From: Hyposmocoma kahamanoa
Taxonomy: Eukaryota > Arthropoda > Insecta > Lepidoptera > Cosmopterigidae
DNA length: 64,000 bases
Direction of reading: 5' to 3'
NCBI RefSeq assembly: GCF_003589595.1
Contig: NW_020654810.1
Span: 22,235,976-22,299,975 of the forward strand
This document shows positions 32,317-44,000 of the stretch, piece by piece (position 1 is the stretch's first letter; every line of letters starts with the position of its first letter). The position numbers were made by a program, and so were the translations under genes. The notes under the pieces are model-generated. The model worked only from the letters and a program-made list of their open reading frames with translations. It had not been told where the DNA came from and did not search any database.

Positions 32317-33215
32317 TATCAAGTGACGAGATGAACAAGTCGCGCGACTGGTGGTCACGGCTGTCCATTACAGATGCAGGGACGCTTAAGCCGGGTACAA
32401 GAGAGCTGTAACCGTAACCGTTGCATGTCATATTACCAAAAATGGTAGTGTAGTGTACGTGGTTCGCGAGCTTGCCACGAGCAGAACGCGTGAGGTTCGC
32501 AGTGAGTTGACGATAACCAGGTACTCATTCTAGCGAGTGAAGACTGTTACACGCGTACACACTAGAACCTCGTTACTGTATCTGTATGGAGTCTGGTGCC
32601 TTTGGAATGGCTATGCTACATACCAATTGGTCACCTTGGATTCAATTGACAACCGTGCCAAGAATCTTATAGGTAAGTCGGTTAGTGGGGGCGAAGCTGC
32701 AGAGCCTTGAACACCGCCGTAAAGTTACCTGCTTATCGGTGTTTTACAGGATACATCACGGAGAGTGTGCGATGAAATTACACGATTTAATTCCGCCTTC
32801 CCCTTTCCATCACTGTGGGACTAGGCGTTGGCTTGGGTTCCACCCCTATGTTGTGGATATTCCAAAGGTTCGCACGAAGCGTTACGCTTCCACATTTATA
32901 TGGCGAACGGCTATGGAGTGGAATTCCCTGTCTGCAGACTTGTGCCCTTGTTGTGAACGTTATAACTTGCCTTTTCAAAGCGAGAGGGAATAGGTATTAT
33001 TTAGATGTGCATGTTCTATCGTCGACCTCATCGTCATTTTCCATCAGGCCAAATGTTACAGCTCGCTAATAAGTACCCGGTTTTAGAGTTGTAAATCGCA
33101 AACATCTGAGGGGCACTGCCACTGCGCCTGTCGCTATGAGAAATAAGGACAAGTCCCATGTGCCTGTAATTTCACAAGAACGCAGTAATGCTCACATTAG
33201 AGCTCCACTGCTAGC
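32317..33215 (-). repeat. R1 copy split by LINE debris
   Basis: The 3' portion 32317-32382 (tcaagtgacgagatgaaca, cggctgtccattacag) and 5' portion 33083-33215 (aatcgcaaacatctgagg, tcccatgtgcctgtaatttc, tagagctccactgctagc) match adjacent parts of R1; about 700 bases of other sequence separate them. Confidence 0.7.
32600..33070 (+). pseudogene. LINE ORF2 C-terminus (family L-B)
   Basis: The frame starting at about 32685 gives LQSLEHRRKVTCLSVFYRI, HHGECAMKLHDLIPPSPFHH, then RTAMEWNSLSADL and PFQSERE-stop. This is the conserved end of Jockey-type ORF2 (SLEHRR, FYRIYHGEC, RTA-WN-LP). Related reverse copy at 35640-35970. The 3' end includes gtcgacctcatcgtcatttt. Confidence 0.75.
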
Positions 33216-33221
33216 AAACTT

Positions 33222-33435
33222 TTTTTGTGGAGAAATCCTCCTAGGATACCTCTTCGCCCTGGGGGCAGCGGAGAGTTTATGCCGGCTAAAACCCCACGGT
33301 GGCCTTCTCGGATGTTGTAGTGGGAGGGATCCGAGATCGACTTTGCGCACCGGAACCCTCCCATCACACCTCCACCACCTCACGACGAAGCGGGCCACAC
33401 CGCCCCGACGTCCTCCTCGCGGCTGCCAAACTTAA
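33222..33435. repeat. GC-rich LINE-like repeat
   Basis: ggagaaatcctcctaggata, ccacggtggccttctcggat and gggatccgagatcgac are words I recall from lepidopteran LINE 3' regions. No reliable ORF. Ends in a short poly-C/G stretch at the aacttaag boundary. Confidence 0.45.
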
Positions 33436-33959
33436 GCAAACTTAACTAAATTTTATAAAAACTTTATAAAGTTAAATGTATCGTATATATTTTAATAAAA
33501 ATAATGTATTTTTAACGCACGTCCAGTAGTGTATGTGTGAATTATAATTTTATATAAAAAATAAATCTGCGTATTTTTTACAAAAATAATTTTAATGAAT
33601 CATTCTCAATTACATAAATTTTTTTAATTTATAATTGGTTTAATTTAACTTTAACGTATCTTTTAAATTATTAATAATTATTCTTGTATATCGTTAAGTA
33701 CAGTACATAATTTAACCTTCGGCTTTTTTGGTTAAACGCTTCCTGATGGAAGCTTTTCGTTAATATGTGGTCACGACGTTGTAGATGTAAGAGCAATGAT
33801 ATTATCATACAGAATACTACAAAGAGTTATATAATATATTACAATATGAAAGTGTGCACATGGAGTCCATATTAAACAACAAAAATTAGAAATAAACATG
33901 TTGAACTCAACCACTTGTAATGAGTTACATAACATTTTCCATAGATTTGAAAAACCACG
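33436..33959. other. Very AT-rich non-coding
   Basis: Nothing recognised up to the assembly gap. Confidence 0.5.
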
Positions 33960-33969
33960 NNNNNNNNNN
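33960..33969. other. Assembly gap (10 N)
   Basis: Ten N bases; true length unknown. Predictions across it are unreliable. Confidence 0.99.
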
Positions 33970-34124
33970 ATCCGCCTTATGGCATACAAAGTTTTCTTAG
34001 TTTTAGTAATTCTCATGCAATAATTTGTAATCATGCAGTCCAATTAATGCAACCTGTTACTAATGAAACATAATAACAATAGTAAAATAATCAATAACAA
34101 ATTTAATAATATGAAATGTAAATT

Positions 34125-34330
34125 TTATAAGAAATCTTCAATATTATAGAATGTCCAATCATTTAGGTAATTAAATAATAATTTCTTAAATTCTGCACAA
34201 TCGTTGCAATTCCTAATTTCAAGTGGAAGTTTGTTATAAACCTTCGTAGCCATTACTATTACACTCTTTTGAAGTAGAGCAGTTTTACATGATCTACTTT
34301 TCAGTTGATGAGAACGGCTAAAATAATAAA
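34125..34330 (-). pseudogene. LINE ORF2 C-terminus
   Basis: Reads MATKVYNKLPLEIRNCND then KKLLFNYLNDWTFYNIEDFL-stop on the reverse strand, an in-frame CR1/Jockey-type terminus (YNKLP, FK, FYNIEDFL). Upstream frame is broken. Confidence 0.75.
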
Positions 34331-34410
34331 TTTATAAATATAAATTTCGTATAATAGAACCTTCTACCTACAAATTTACTATATTACTTGAATGATATTA
34401 AATTATTATC

Positions 34411-34715
34411 AGGAGAGCGCCTTGCGAAAAAGCTCGTCCAAAGAAGTACTGCCACCTTGCCTATTTCTGCCGCCAAGCAGTAATGCTCACATTACTGCGT
34501 TCCAGTTTTGAAGGGTAAGGGTGCTGGCGAAATGACAGACACATGGGACTTGTCAACTTATATCTCAGGGTGACGGGCGCAGTGGCAGTGCCCCTTAGAT
34601 CTTTGCGATTTATAGCTCTGAGTGGCACTGCAACCGCTGTGGATAGGAGTCTAGGCTACCACCAGTCGCATGACCTGTTCGTCCCATTACTTGGTGTTGT
34701 GAAAAACAAAAATAT
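34411..34715 (+). repeat. R1 copy, full length
   Basis: From agagcgccttgcgaaaaagc to tgttgtgaaaaacaaaaa, with point changes only. Confidence 0.85.
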
Positions 34716-34719
34716 TTTT

Positions 34720-35059
34720 AAATTATTAAATACCCGATTCGACCGCGAAGTCACTTTCAGGCTGTTTTATAAAATGTGTTATATAAAAATCTTGTAAATA
34801 CATTAAGGCAATAACCGTGTTACATTATAATATTCAAAGTTTTCTCTACACTGCACAGGCTCTACAAACCTACCACGAGCGGCAGTCACTCACTTGAGTA
34901 GTCGATATCACAAAATCGTAATATGTGTCATAGATTTAATTAGAAGTTATTTTTGTGAGTGAAATAAACAAAAAATATATTACAATCGTCTTACATTTTA
35001 CAATTACATTTAATTACAATTACACAGGATAATAAACTTAATGTAACACTCGATTCCTA
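34720..35059. other. AT-rich non-coding, nothing recognised
   Basis: No supported feature. Confidence 0.5.
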
Positions 35060-35300
35060 ACATTAGTACCTAATATAATAGACTGCCTCGGCTTCTCGTG
35101 AACATTTGCACGAACAGCTGCGATGTTTTCGCAGATTTTACGTTTGTTGAAGTACGGGTGTTGGCTGATGGTTCACTGAACCGGTCGACTCGAATTTGGC
35201 CATCAAACCTTGAATAGTCGGCTGGGAAGGATGACCACATAAACTGTAAAATGAACGCAACGCGCGCATCGTTGCCGCAATAGAACACCCATTTTGATAA
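35060..35300 (-). pseudogene. Possible transposase N-terminal fragment
   Basis: Frames on the reverse strand give ENIAAVRANVHE preceded by FNKRKIC-like text. Helix-turn-helix regions of insect mariner-type transposases often contain PENIAAVR. Frames are broken; support is weak. Confidence 0.3.
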
Positions 35301-35369
35301 TATTTTGTTAACATTTACACGTGTTTCTCGGCGCTGTAACCTGCCATGATGGTTTGTCTTTAGTGACTG

Positions 35370-35600
35370 ATAATTATAACTTTTTTCTAAAAAGAATCAG
35401 ACCTCAAAACTTCGTGGAATTACATGCATTTGCCAAGTTTTATAGTAACCGGTTACGGGAAGGTGCGCGAAACTGCATTCATCCCCTAGTTTGCTACCCC
35501 TGGAGGCGGAATATTTTCTTCGAATTTAAATGGGACCAACACTGAAGTACGCTCTCTCCAACAAAAAAGAATCATCAAAATCAGTTCACAAAAAAGTGTT
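35370..35600 (-). repeat. R10 repeat copy
   Basis: The reverse strand gives ttttgaggtctgattc, actttaggggatgaatgcag-like text and tttttgttggagagagcg. Clear relative of 20539 and 32085. Confidence 0.65.
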
Positions 35601-35639
35601 CGCGTAATGTACACACCAAAAAAGCAGTAAACTACAAAC

Positions 35640-35970
35640 TTTTTTTATGAAACAATAATGCGCATTCGATCTCCATGTCACCTGATGGAAAGTCACGATG
35701 AGGTCGACGATGGAGCATGCACACCTAATTAATGCCTACGTATTCATTCTCGCCATGACAAGACCCAAGATACAGCGTTCAGATTTCCACTCTGTAGCCG
35801 TTCGCCACATAAATATGGAAGCAAAACGCTTCGCGCGATCCTTGATATATCCACAACATAGAGGTTAAACCCCAGCCCACGTCTAGTCCTCCAATAATGG
35901 AAAGGGGAAGGCGGAATTAAATCATGCTATTCCATCGCACACTCTTCGTGACATATCCTGTAGAATAATG
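35640..35970 (-). pseudogene. LINE family L-B 3' end
   Basis: The reverse strand encodes LIPPSPFHYW and GERLQSG with frameshifts, then the 3' word tcgacctcatcgtgacttt. Matches the L-B copy at 32600. Confidence 0.65.
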
Positions 35971-35974
35971 CTCT

Positions 35975-36200
35975 AGACTATAGGTACAAGTAAGCGACCT
36001 GTGCACAGAAGTACAATACATAATGAGTTGATAATGATGATATTGATAATTAGCAACTTAAGGGGAAGTGGAGCAGAACTAATGTAAGTCAATGATCTAA
36101 TTTAGCCTCTCATTAGAGGAAAATTTGTACCCAACAGTTGAAAGTATATGAATGGATACAGCCTTTATTTTAATTACAATATTATCTAAATTAAAAAAAA
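35975..36200. other. AT-rich non-coding; S4 tail trace
   Basis: 36095-36140 (cctctcattagaggaaaatt, cccaacagttg) resembles the S4 SINE tail. Confidence 0.35.
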
Positions 36201-36203
36201 TCA

Positions 36204-36407
36204 TTGTCATGTATGTTCGCAGACACGCATGTAGATGGATTTACCGGCATCATGAGAAAGAGAGCGGCATCCTTGATGCGCAGACTGCGTGGCAGCGGTA
36301 ACGGCATCGCGAGTATTATTGCAAGCAAGATCCAGGGTTCATTTCTTGAACACTGGACCAAACTTCATATATACACGAACCCAGTACATATTTATAAGTT
36401 ATACTAA
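36204..36407 (+). pseudogene. LINE family L-C ORF C-terminal fragment
   Basis: Reads MFADTHVDGFTGIMRKRAAS and LMRRLRGSGNGIASII. Same protein segment as 49866-50222 (MFAEAHIDDFYAIIRKRSAS), on the opposite strand. Confidence 0.7.
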
Positions 36408-36536
36408 CCAATATGGATGAACAATCCGAAATAAAGTATTTGAATTAGAATAAAAAGACAATACAATATAAAAACAAACACGTTAAATGGGTTCGTGGTT
36501 TAGCCATAGTCCAAAATTACTAAGAATGTATAAAAT

Positions 36537-36790
36537 ATTTTTTTTATGATAATAAGTGGGGGGAGAAAGAAGTCGTACATCTGGTGGTAAGTGAGACCTG
36601 TCCATATCAATTCCAGTGCCACTCAGAGCTTTAAATCGCAAAGATCTGAATAGCACTGCCACTGCGCCTGAGACTAAAGTGGGCAAGTCTCATGTGGTTG
36701 TAATTTCAACAGCACCTTTACCCTTCAAAATAATGCTCACAATACTGCTTGGCGGCAGAAATAGCTAAGGTTCTTCCGGGACAAACTCAA
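36537..36790 (-). repeat. R1 copy
   Basis: Starts with the T-run and gataataagtgggg, includes cactcagagctttaaatcgc and ends ggacaaactcaatcaca. Confidence 0.82.
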
Positions 36791-36794
36791 TCAC

Positions 36795-37385
36795 AAAATG
36801 CGTTATGGAATTTCATATTTGTGTTGAACTTACTATACATACTGTATGATTGTAGAGTAAATGTACCTGTCAAGCAAATATAACTACGCCATGTACAGAA
36901 ACGTATTCCTACTCGTATAATAAATAATACTTCATATGTTTTCATAAGTCAAGGGATTTATTAAATCTGAAATATTTACACGTTTCATATAATTGAACAT
37001 ATACCATTAAATTTATTTACATTATTTACGTATAAGAGAATAAACTGCGAGAATTAACCGTAAATCAGTCGAATCGCACATTTATCCATTTATAACTAAT
37101 TAATAAGCCAGCTTCCTCACACACTAAACAATGCCATGTCTAAATGATCATTAGGTCACGCCTCTCTATTACAGAACCTTGGTAGACAACGTGTAATGAC
37201 AAACCAGCCGTCTTATCGAGTTAACGTCTTAAAATGTACGGGCAAATATACTAGAATCCGAGTCGAAAACCATTGGTACCGCGTCTGTCGGCTAGATTAC
37301 ACGCCTTCTAATTTCAAATTTGTTGGTGGCTGAATCGCATAGAGAAGAAAAAAGTTTTTAATTTTTTTTAATTTTGCTCAAAAAT
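36795..37385. other. Upstream region of the SOD-like gene
   Basis: AT-rich; no TATA box is evident near the ATG at 37386. Transcription start not identified. Confidence 0.4.
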
Positions 37386-37562
37386 ATGAATCTTCGACTT
37401 CATGTGTTTTTCGGTCAGCTCCTCTGGCTTTTTGCATCATTGAGCGGCAAGAGTTTCCAAGGTGTCCCAGGATACGGAAGGAATCTAATAATTAAGACTC
37501 TACCAGCTATCGAAGACTACCAGAGCAATGTATACGAAGTTTTCATGGAGCCTTATTTATAC
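37386..37562 (+). CDS. SOD-related gene, exon 1 (signal peptide)
   Basis: 59 codons from ATG to a GTGAGT donor (37563). Residues 1-20 form a hydrophobic leader; the remainder reads KSFQGVPGYGRNLIIKTLPA onwards to MEPYLY. An upstream TTG in frame is not used; ATG 37386 is the only good start. Confidence 0.75.
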
Positions 37563-37965
37563 GTGAGTAGTTTTCTCAAATGTAGTTTTTAATCAGTTAA
37601 TTTTAATTAAAAAAGAATTCTTTTTTGATGCCATTCTGGATTTTATAAATCGATATGTTAACTCAGTTTTTCCAATTTTTAGAAGTAAAGTATTTTTAGA
37701 TTTGTCTCTACAATATCTTTACTCCTTTACTGCATCACCAACTAACTTATACTTACTCTAACACTCTGAAAACTCTACATTTCTATTTCATTAATCATGG
37801 CACAATTTGCTAAATCTCTACATTAACATAACATACTCCACATGTGCGTATTGAACATTTCATTCACATCTATAACGTTTAATTTAAAATCTTTCGTAAC
37901 TATAGAAAAGTTTGAAAAAATTATTTTAATCTGACTTCAAAAAAAGGGGAGATTCTTAATTCGAC

Positions 37966-38011
<46 letters not shown>

Positions 38012-41000
38012 GCGACTACTTCGACATTTGTGAACCGATCTCGATGATCCTTTTTTTTGTTGGAAAGAGGGTACTTCATTGGTTCCATGCAAATTGAAGA
38101 AAATATTCGATTTCTAAGGTTGGCAAATTACTTTACCATAACCGATTTCAATAGGCTCGCACCTCTACATTTTTAGGAATATATATGCGAAATTTCATTA
38201 AGGAAAACATTGTGATAAATCCTCTTGAACAAGGTTCAGAAAAACGTGTGATGTGCCCAAACAGCATTGGGCCAGTGTGCCGGTCTATCGCCTAGACCCT
38301 CGGCTGAGAATAGATCCGTGTCCAACAGTGGCACATACAAATGGGTTGACGCTGATAATGATGATGATTACATAAAATCGTAGAAACAAACTTATTTACG
38401 GTTAATTTCTGAAATAAATATCGGCCATTCTCACAATTTGGGCATTCTCAACCTAATTACCGCAGCAATTTTTTTTTTCTGGCTTATTATTCCCAATAAC
38501 ATTGAAATATGAACAAGTTTCAGCTAACCTTTATTTAGCCAAATCACTGCTGTACAAAATAAAAAGTAAAGGTCCAAGAATGGAGCCTTGCGGGACACCT
38601 TTTCGGCTTGACTTGAGGTCTGAATCGATGTTGGTACCATCAGAGTTTTGTATTACTCGTACTACCTTTTGAAAACGTCCATTAAGGTAACTACTAAACC
38701 AAGAATAAATTAATAAATATGGAATTGTGGTCAACACCATAGTAAGACATTCCACACGCAAAATAGGCGCCTTGACGTCGAGTTGCGGACACCAGCCCGT
38801 TACACTAAGTACCAAGTACCAAGTAAGACATTTTTGAAAGTAATTTGAATTTTGATGGAATCAAACTCACATCACGGTATGGGAAATCCACACTTCGTGA
38901 ATTCTATATTTTCAAATAAAACTTTACGACAACACTGCAATTCGATTGTGAGACCAATCTTAAATGGTTCAGATTTTTTGCGGAAGGTTTTTGAACCCCA
39001 CCTCACAGTCACAGTCAACTCTCATTATCCGCAATTTTGTTTTATATAAACTTTTTCTGCAAGGTCTATGAACTTTACATTTAAACTAACGTGTAACTAT
39101 AATAAGCTTTGTCGAAGAGCACATTGCTCTTAATGATTGCGACTATTATGAACTATAGATGACCTTTACAACCCTCTCGTTAGAGGAGACCTGTGCCCAG
39201 TAGCGGGATGTGCAATAAGTCGATGATGATTATCTCTTACAACACTTCCATTGGCGTATATTAGGAAAGTAAGTTTGACTAAAACGAATTACTTCCAGCA
39301 GAACATAAAACTCATAATTTTGAGTATAATTATATTTTAAAATAACATTTTTCTGTCAAATTTGTACATTACAATTCATTCGCTGTAAAGTGGACAATAG
39401 GGGAATTTCAACAATTACGTTTTTCTTGCTATACCTCTATAGTCGTCACTTACTAGAAATTCTTTTAAAGGTTTAAAATTACATATAGAACAGCTTTCGA
39501 CGCTTAAATACCTAACTACATAGTCCGATAGGATTCATCTTTTCATTTGTTACAGTTTGTGAAGCTTTTTTGTCACATTTCTAAAATTACTTATTTTCAC
39601 TTTCGTCAATTGTCAAAATTTGTCGGTTAGGTATCTTATTGTCACATTATTAGATTTAAATTCCTATCGCTTTCACTTAACAAAGATTCTCAGGTGAATG
39701 ACTATGTTTTGTTACTTTTCTTTTATCAATGAACTTAGTTTCAGTTCTGCACGTCAATAGACTGAAACTGGCATCTATAGATGTGTCTCTTTGATTCGTT
39801 TTCTTTTTCTAATTACCTGACATCCGCTTCTTTGTCCGCTTGAGATTTGCTAAATAACTACCTTCAGTTCCGTAAACAAGCCAAAATTGAACGGTGTCTT
39901 CGTTATTGGAAATGAAACTATTTTTTTGGATTTAAACCGTTTGTATTTATTTTTCAAATAAACCAAAGTTTCAGGCTCTACAGATCCCATGCTAACAGCT
40001 AACTGAGATGGTTAAGTCATCAAGAAGCTTATGTCTAATATTAATGCAAACCGCATTTTGAGCCTTACTTACAAAGATTAATAATTCAAATTTATCAAAG
40101 AACATCCCTATTTACTGAACTTTTACTATTTAGATCCGAAAAAATAGTTCAATTCCAATCTATCTATCCGACCGTGTTCGCTCAAGTCGTCTCTCGTCAA
40201 GTCTATCTACGTGTTCGACCACTTCCACTCCTAGTTCAGTTGGCGATAATGCGCTCGAAGATGATTAATATAGCCAATCTTCGCGGCGAACCCTCGTTCA
40301 CATTGGGGACACGTAAGCACACCGCCAACGTAATTCTAGTAAATAGCGGAGGGTGGACGAACCTTTATTTCGTCACGTTTCGCGTCGAGTTCAGCTTTAC
40401 GTCGCTCTTCGAACTCGTAAACTTGCCTCTTCACAATCCCTCGCCATTCAGGGCACAGTGCTGCCAATCTTCCCATTGAGACGGCTCGATATTGCGTCTT
40501 CTCTTAACCGCTCACGCGATGCGCTCATCCTACCGCAAAATGGCGGCTATTTGGTTTCGCAAATTAGAAAAGGATTCAGTTTAAATACAAGTTTTTAAAA
40601 ATAAAAATTATTATTCTGCATTGCTAAATAAATACCCTCCGTACTACAACAAAAACATCTCAAATAAAATGCAGTAATACACCGCAAATCCTGCACTTAA
40701 AAAGCACTAATGAAATTTTTGGTGTACTTGGGTAAATATGACAATATTCCGTTTGAGTGGTTCTAATGTTTACCATGAAATTACTCCTTAAAGTATAGTT
40801 TATAAACATTTATATTCAGGGTAAACTTAAAAAACGCAACTTACGGTATGTTTTCAATAAATAAACACCGACATCCGATTCTTGAAGTTGTTTATTTTTT
40901 TTAAATGACACACCCAGGCATTAAAAACTTTATGGTTTGCTAGAGTAGTTACCGAAATAGCAATAAGTATTAGTTATTTTACCTGTTATAACTTCGATGT

Positions 41001-44000
41001 CCGATAAATCGGCATAAAATCATCACCGGCACCTCTAGGTGTGGTATGCTTCCAGAGACGCATGAATCGCGTGAGCGGATATGTCGCTTAATTACAATCT
41101 ATAGATATAAATCGCAAAACCTAAGAACTTATATAAATATTTCAGAACGATTTTATAAGTAGACATCTAACTAAAGAGACTAAAGAAGATTTTAGATTTA
41201 AGAAGTTGGAGGTCTTTACAGGATTTAGATCATAGGTTCCCAAACTTTTCAGCTCACCGCCCACTTACGCAAGATAACACCCACCACCACATAAAATAAT
41301 TGAAAACACGTATTTTTTATTAAATTAACAGAAAAATCATAAGCGAAAACCGCATTTGAGGCCACAGGTAGGGACCACTTTGGGGAACTATGATTTAGAT
41401 TTATAAAAGAACAAGTGATCATTTTGGTTAAAATCTGGAAAATTCTAGCAATCTAAGAACATCCAAAAATGAGTATTATGTTAATAGGTCTGAAAAGAGA
41501 GAGTACGGAGTCTCGAGAGAACAGAGTCAGCTTAATATGATTTTTCCCAAACAAAATTTAACATTCGTTTACCACTTCACGTTTAGAACGTTTTGGGAAT
41601 GTAACAAATATACTGCTGAGCACTATCGTTATTTCTTACTTATTTCTATCTTATTTATATCGTTACTTATTTCTCATGATTGATTTTTCTATTTCCTCAC
41701 AACTTTCTTCATCACTCGTATATCTATAATAAAATATGTTTTACATTTTCCTATCACTTAACAACTGTTCCTTTAATTCTTACTTCACAATGAGTGCTAT
41801 TTCGATTACCAATACGACGTACAATTCATCAATCATTTTTTTATCATCTGGTCTTCTTTTGTTACGTCTTCTACTTCTTTCCATTTCACATTAGCAATCA
41901 CAATAGCCTTCCCTTTATCTTCAACCACTATTTCATCTTGTGTTTCTTTCTCTAATGTGAAAACCACAGTCAGTTGGATTGTTGTTTACAGGATTCTTTC
42001 AGACCAGTATTTCCTGGCGGAGAGCGTACCCAGAAACAAATTGATTTAGCTGGCGTAAGTATGTTTTAATATTACCCCAAAGTTCAGTCATCATAGACTT
42101 ATGTCTTCATAATTTATAGGTCATAACTTTTTAATTAGATGGAAAGCCTAAACAGAAAGTTCTATCTGAGATTACAGTGTGGATGTGGTGGAACAGTGTG
42201 GTAAATGTATATTTTCACAATAACTGCTTATTTATACATTATGACAGTGACAATATCAAATACACGTAGATTTTCTTAACGAATATAGTGCGTTAGTATC
42301 TTTCTTTCAGTTTTAAAATCAAATACATTAACTGACTGACTCATATACGCGTGTATAAGATGAGTTATGTGACCTAAGAAACTTAAAGCCAATAACTTTG
42401 CCTATGAATCAGACGTTAAAACCTTTCAATTCCTTTAAGTTCACAGAATAATCAAATAAAAACTGATACCGGGTCGTGACTGGTCTTTATCTCCATTAAG
42501 AAACAACCTATCGATATTCAACGATTACGAATCTTTGTTGTTTTTATTTTAGTTATTATTGGCTTATAAAAAGGATCGTTCGCGCAATTACGTGTTGTGC
42601 ACGAATAACGTGATCAGATTTGAATATTTGCGCGGTTAACCGTTGTGTGGAGTTGTTGTTGAGCCATTTTGAATACTTAATGTTGTTTTAAAAACAAAAT
42701 GACGATGTGGATAATCTAAGCATTCATGGATTTCGTTTTTACAATCGTTATTTGTAGTTGTCGCTGATAGCGGAAGTTCTGTACTTAACAAAAACTAGAT
42801 ACTTATCTGAGTATATAATCCGCAGGGCATCCGTGTTGCTGACACCTGCATATATCGTCGGTTTTGTAGAAAGGCTACACACAGCATTTCGACTGTTTTA
42901 AAATTATGTTTAAAATTGAATTTAAAACCTAATGTTATTGAAACCAAAATTGAATTTAAAACAGTCGTGAAAATCTAAAACACGCTCGCCTGAAATATTT
43001 TTCGAAATGGCGCTTACGCCCTTTTCACAAACACCAACGATATACCTAAATTAATAACTGAAATCCTTTTCAAGTGTAGGTACTATTCACTAAACAATTT
43101 TACCAATGGAGACCTGGGAGTCGATTCAGAACCTCACGATAACTCAGTTGTCGACCGATTTCTTTTCATTTTTATTCACAACACCCGAATCGAACGTCAA
43201 ACCGTCGTATTCAAAAGCGAACCGAAATGACGTCACACCCATACGATTACTCGATCTTCTCGACCCGCAAAGGATACAAACGTTATTCAGAACATAGTTA
43301 TCGAGTAAAATCCTAGTAATCCGAGTAAATCCTATTGTTTACAAAGCAAGAATGTATTAAGGAAATCTCTGATTATTATATAGGTTTTGAAGGGTAAAGG
43401 TGCTAGTGAAATTACAGGTACATAGGACTTGTCAACTTATGCCTCAGGGTGACGGGCGCAGTGGCAGTGCCCCTCAGATCTTTGCGATTTAAAGCTCTAA
43501 GTGGCACTGCAACTGTTATGGACAGGTGTGTAGCTTACCATCAGGTGCACGACTTGTTCGTCCCGTCACTTGATACAATATTAAAAAAATGAAGTAGCAA
43601 AAATCAACTGTTCCAATGGCAATTTTTAACAAGAGCTGTTTTCGTGATTTCAGAGCAGTCCATAGTAAAAACTCAGTCAGTCATTCATCATCAGAGGGCA
43701 ATAACATGACGGTGAATAAAGTACCTATACATACGTTTAAATGACGCAGAATGTCTTTGAATAAAATTATTTCCCACTTTGGCTTCTATAATCGTGATTG
43801 CGCCAGGGTTCCTTACGTCATTCCATGACTGCATAAGACATAAGTATTTATCTGATGTATATTTGATACTGTTCCCGCTCAGGGAATTTTACGATTACCT
43901 TGTAAATATGGAATCACGGAAATAATGTTATACCATTTATTTCGTCATGCCACTCCCTAGCGTGAGTTAACAAGAAACGTGGTGCCAGATGATAATTTCG

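Noticed and set aside
43106..43297. 63-codon ORF as an extra SOD exon
   Set aside because: No acceptor/donor in phase 0 at its ends and no similarity to the N-terminal region of SOD-related proteins that I can recall.
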